A stretch of DNA of 64,000 nt from Rhodococcus sp. (in: high G+C Gram-positive bacteria) (GTDB lineage: Bacteria; Actinomycetota; Actinomycetes; Mycobacteriales; Mycobacteriaceae): positions 1-64,000 of the forward strand of contig JAAZAD010000348.1 in NCBI GenBank assembly GCA_012514505.1, in the 5' to 3' direction. The stretch's first letter is position 1. Each line of letters begins with the position of its first letter. Positions 35,201 to 41,200 of the stretch are shown here, in pieces. The position numbers were made by a program, and so were the translations under genes. A model generated the notes under the pieces. The model searched no databases and was not told the origin of the DNA. It saw only the letters and a program-made list of their open reading frames with translations.

Positions 35201-38200
35201 AGGTCGAACGACACCTGATCGGCATCGACGACATCCTGGTATGGGCCGTCCGCCGAATCCGGGAACGCGGTGCGCAACGACTCGTGCCGCTGCAGAACGT
35301 CCGCCACCGCCGCCGACATGGCGTCGATGTCCAGGTTTCCGGAAAGGCGAACCGCGAGCGGAATGTTGTAGGCCGACGAAGCGGTGTCGAAGCGGTTCAT
35401 CAGCCACATGCTCTGCTGCGCCATCGACAGTGGAACCCGCGCCGGACGTGGACCTGCGACGAGAGCCGGCCGATCAGATCCGGTACCGGAGCGTGCGGAA
35501 ACCTCGAGCGCCAACCCCTCGACGGTGGGCGATTCGAAGAGTTCGCGCACACCCAGACGCATGCCGCCCGCCGCATTGAGGCGAGCGATCACCTTGGTCG
35601 CAAGCAGCGAGTCGCCGCCGAGTTCGAAGAACGATTCCGTGACGCTCACCGACTCGAGGCCGAGGACCTCCGCGAACACCCCGGCAACGAGCTCCTCGTC
35701 CGGAGTACGCGGCGCCGTGATCGGGCCCTGCATCGCGGCAAAATCAGGTTCCGGCAACGCCGCGCGATCCAGCTTGCCGACACTGGTGAGCGGAATCTCG
35801 TCCAGGACGAGAATCGCACTCGGAATCATGTGCGACGGCAGCGTCATGCCGAGGAATTCGGGCAGCTCCGAAACATCCAACGCAGGTACGTCCGCCGCCG
35901 TCTCGGCGCTCGGGAGCACGTAGGACACCAACGCGGTGGCGCCCGACGGCATCGTGGCACCGACGGTCACCGCGAACTCGATGTTCGGGTGGCGAACCAG
36001 CGCCGCGTCGATCTCGCCCAGTTCGATACGGAATCCGCGCACCTTCACCTGGAAGTCACTGCGCCCCACGTATTCGACGCCGAATCCGGCGGTGTGGTGA
36101 TGATCAACCACGAAACGGACGACGTCGCCCGTGCGGTACATGCGGCTGCCGTCGCCGGCGAACGGGTTCGCGACGAACCGGTCGGAGGTCAGTCCCAGGC
36201 GTTCGTGGTATCCGCGGGAGAGTCCGGGTCCGGCGATGTACAGCTCGCCGGACACACCCTCGGGAACGGGACGGAGCATGTCGTCGAGCACGTAGACGGT
36301 CACGCCCCGAACAGGGCCACCGATTTCGATACGAGCGCCCGGCTCCATCGGGTTGCTCACGTTGCTCATGATGGTGGCTTCGGTGGGGCCATAGCCGTTG
36401 AACATGCGACGGCCCGGTGCCCAGCGCTCCACCAGTTCCGGCGGGCAAGCCTCTCCACCGACGACGACGCATTCGAGTGCGTCGAGACCTTCCGGGTCCA
36501 CCGATGCCAATGCGGCCGGGGTGACGAACGCGTGTGAGACGGACTGCTCCCGCAGGAACGTCCTCAGCTCGTCGCCGCCGTACAGGTCGGCCGGTGCGAC
36601 CACCATGGTTGCGCCACAACCGAAGGCGAGGAGGTATTCCAGAATCGACGCGTCGAAACTCGGGGACGCGAAGTGCAGCACACGAGCCGCGGGTTCCACG
36701 TCGTAGTGGGTGCGCTGTTCTTCGGAGAAGTTGGCAAGACCCGTATGGGTCACCACGACGCCCTTGGGCAGACCGGTGGTGCCGGACGTGTAGATGACGT
36801 ATGCCGTGTTGTCGACGGCGGGCTCCCCGATGCGTTCTCCTGCGGCGATCGGCGCAGTCGGCCTGGTCGCAATCTCCGCGGCGGTCTCGTCGTTGTCGAC
36901 GGCGAGCCACTCGATATCGCCGGGAAGGTCGTTCGCCGTGCCGGCGACGGTCAGTCCGAGCACCGCGTGAGAGTCGCTGACCATGTGTGCGATGCGATCT
37001 GCGGGGTAGCGCGGATCGACCGGTACGAATGCTCCACCCGTCTTCGCGATGGCCCACATGGCGACGATCGAATGCAGGGAGCGCTTCATACCCAGTGCCA
37101 CGAACACTTCGGGGCCCACACCACGTTCGATCAGGACGCGTGCGAGCTGGTTCGAACGCTCGTCGAGTTCGCGATACGTCAGTTCCACACCGTTCGCGAC
37201 GAGCGCCGTGTGCTCTGGATCGACCGCCACGGACTGGGCGAAGATCTCCGGCAACAGTGCGGTGGGCGCATCCTCCACACCGACGACGGACGTCATCGCT
37301 TCCAGCTCCGCGGGTTCGAGAATGTCGATACCGGCAACCGGTGCCTGCGGGTTCGCGACGAACGCCTCGAGCACGCGCACGATGCGGCCCATGATGTGCT
37401 CGACCTCGGCGTCCGTGAACAGATCCTTGCGGAACTTCGCCGTGAGGTGCAGGCGCGGGTCGGTCATCGCGACGATAGCCAACGGGTAATGGGTGGCGTC
37501 GTTGGAGGTGACGTCGAGAACCCGGAGGCCCTCGATGTCGCCGCCCTTGGTGAGGGCTTCACGATCGAGTGGGTAGGACTCGTACACCATCAGGGTGTCG
37601 AACAGTGTGCCCTGTCCGATTCCCTGCTGAATATCGGTGAGTCCGACATAGTGATGATCGAGGAGTCCGGTCTGCTCGGTCTGAATGCGTTCGAGCAGAG
37701 CCGCAATGGTGTCGGTGGCGTCGACACGGACCCGCACCGGAAGGGTGTTGATGAACAGGCCCAGCATCGCTTCGATACCGGAAACCTGTGGCGGACGACC
37801 CGACACGGTGGTGCCGAACACGACGTCGTCGCGACCGGTGAGGCGGCCGAGCACGATGCCCCACGCAGCCTGCACGATCGTGTTGACCGTGACACCGAGG
37901 TCACGGGAGCACTGGTTCATCGCATCGAGCAGTTGGTCGGAAAGGTCGACGGTGATGTCGCCCGGCTCGTCGTCATGCGAGTCGGCGTCATCGTCCCCGA
38001 CGCGACCGACCTCGGTAGCCACGCTGTCCGCGAGCAGCGTCGGGCCGTCCACCCCGTCGAGCGCCGCGGTCCATGCGTCCACCGAGGTCTGCACGTCCAG
38101 CGTGGTGAGCCATTCGAGGTAGCTGCGGTACGGACGTGGCTGCGGCAGCGCGCGAATGTCTCCACTCGTCGCATACAGCGTCAGCAGATCCTGGATGAGG

Positions 38201-41200
38201 ATCGGAAGAGACCACCCGTCGAGCAGGATGTGGTGGTTGGTGATCGCCAGTCGATACCGGTCTTCACCCAGTCGCACCAACAGGAATCGCACCAACGGCG
38301 GTGCCGTCATGTCGAAACGGTCGGTGCGGTTGTTCACGACGAGGCGATCGACCTCGGCGTCGCGCTCGGTGTCCGAAAGGGATCGCAGATCCACTTCGGA
38401 CCAGGGCACGGACGCCTCGTCGACGACGATCTGCATACCGGAACCCGACTCGTCGAGCAGGAAGGCGGTGCGCAGGTTCGGGTGCCGGGCCACGAGTCCC
38501 TCTGCCGCACGGTGCAACCGCTCGGGGTCGATCGAGCCACCGAGGTCCATGACCAACTGGGTGGTGTAGACGTCGGTGGTGGCGCCGGCCAGCGAAGCGT
38601 GGAACAGCAAGCCGAACTGGAGCGGTGCCAGCGAGTACGCATCGACCAATCCGGGGTACGCCGACTCGAGTTCGTCGATCTGCCGTTGGCTGGGCGAAAC
38701 GAGATCGAAATCCGAAGGGGTACGGCCACCGGCATCCGGCCGGCTCGCGTGTGCGGCGATGGCTTCGAGAGCCCGCGTCCACAGGGCGACGAACTCGTCG
38801 ACGTCAGAAGCCTCGAGAGCACCCGCCGGATAGTCGACGGTGGCGGTCAGTCGCTGCGCTCCGTCGACGTCACCGACCATCGCATTGATGTCGAGCGCGA
38901 ATCGCATCGGCATCGAATCGTTGCGCGTGCCACTGAGTTCCATCGTGTCCGTGTCGGGCAACCATGCGACGTCACGGAACGCCTCGGGAATGTCGCCGGT
39001 GGACACGCGACCGAGGTAGTTGAAGCTGACCTGAGGAGTGGGCAGAGCTGCAAGAGAATCCGCAGTCTCCCGATTCAGGTACCGAAGTGAACCGAATCCG
39101 ATGCCGCGGTTCGGTATCGCCGCGATCTGTTCCTTGACGGACTTGATCAGGCTCCCCGCAGCGGCACCTCCCGCCAACGCATCCGAGAGATCGACGCCGT
39201 CGGTGTGAATGCGGACCGGGTACATGCTGGTGAACCAGCCGACCGTACGAGACAGGTCGGCACCGGGCAGCACGGACTCTTCACGGCCGTGGCCCTCGAG
39301 GTGCACGAGAGCGGAACCGTGCGGTGTGCCTGCGTTCGACCGCCACTCGGCGAGCGCCAGCGCCAATGCGGCGAGAAGGCCGTCGTTCACACCACCGTGG
39401 AACGCGCCGGGAACCGCGGTGAGAAGCGCTTCCGTGACGTCTGCGGACAGCTCCACTCGCGCCTGCGCGTTGGCGCCGACCACGTCGCGTTCGTCGAGGC
39501 TGCGGCGACCGATCACCGGATCGGAGCCGGCCAAGGTGTCACGCCAGAAATCCAGTTCGTTGCGGCGCGCATTCTGCTTCGCACCGTCGAGGAGACCGTG
39601 AGCCCAGCGGCGCAACGAGGTACCGGTCTGCTCCAGAGCGGGATTGCGCCCTGCGGCAACCTGCATCCACGCAGCACTGAAGTCGGGCACGAGAATGCGC
39701 CACGACACACCGTCCACGGCCAGGTGGTGGATGACGACCAGAAGACGCGCCGGGTTGTCGGAGGCGGCATCGGTGTTCGTGAACCACACGAACCGGATGA
39801 CCGTCCCTGCGGCGGGGTCCAGACTGTCCACCGCGCGCTCGTACGCTGCCTTCAGTTCGGTGTCGAAAGACGCGGCTTCGAATTCGACATGCTCGACGAG
39901 ACCCGCGATGTCCACGGAACCGGCCGCACCGGTCTCGAGAGTCCACTCCCCCGCATCGTCACGGCGGAGAGACAGGCGCAGCGCGTCGTGACGATCGACG
40001 ACAGCGGTCAGCGTGCGCAGCAGACCGTCGTGATCGACTCCCTGGGGCAGGGACAGCAGAATCGACTGCGAGAACCGATGGAAGTCTTCACCCTGCTGCG
40101 TCATCCAGTGTGCGACCGGGGTGAGCGGCATGGTGCCGATACCGGCGCCGGGCAGTTCCTCGAGGACGTGCACCGGATCGGCATCGACACTGAACACGGC
40201 AATCTCCGCGAGCGATGCCACGGTCTTTCGTTCGAAGACCTCACGGGCGGTCAGCAGCACGCCCGCTTCCTTGGCGCGCGACACCAACTGGATCGAGACG
40301 ATGCTGTCGCCGCCCAGCGCGAAGAACGAGGCTCCCACACTGACCTTGTCGAGGCCGAGCACCTCGCAGAACAGGCGGGCAAGAGTCTCTTCCATCGGTG
40401 TTCGGGGCGCGATGAATTCCTCGTCGCTCTCTCCGAACACCGGTGCCGGCAATGCCTTCCGGTCCAGCTTGCCGCTCGCTCCGACCGGCATCTCCGCGAT
40501 GACCATGATGACGTCGGGGATCATGTATTCGGGAACCGACCGGCCCACCGCGATCGAGAGTTCCGAGACGTTGACCTCGTGCCCGTGCTCGGGCACGACG
40601 TAGGCGACGAGGCGCTGACCCAAAGCACTGTCGTGCACCACTGCCACAGCCTGGTGAACAGCGGAGTCGGCCACCAGAGCGGCCTCGATCTCGCCGAGTT
40701 CGATACGCAGACCGCGCACCTTCACCTGGAAGTCGGTGCGGCCGATGTACTCGATACTTCCGTCGGACCGCCATTTGACGAGGTCACCCGTGCGGTACAT
40801 CCGCGCTCCGGTGTCGGAGAACGGATTCGCGACGAAACGATCGGCGGTGAGGTCGGCACGACCTTCGTAACCACGCGCAGTCTGGGTGCCCGCGAGATAG
40901 AGCTCACCTGCGGCACCGATCGGAGACGGCTGCAGATGGCCGTCCAAAACGTAGGCCTGTGCGTTCCACACCGGCCAGCCGATGGAAGGAACGCCTTCGT
41001 CGTCACGGTCCACCTCGCCGGCGGTGGCGTGAACGGTGAACTCGGTGGGGCCGTACAGATTGTGCAGCGCAGCATCGCTCACATCACGGAACGACGACGC
41101 CAACGATGCGGGGAACGCCTCTCCCGCAACGAGAACGAGACGCAGACTCGCAAGCTGCGCTCTCGTGGCACTGGCGACGAACACGCTGAGCATCGACGGC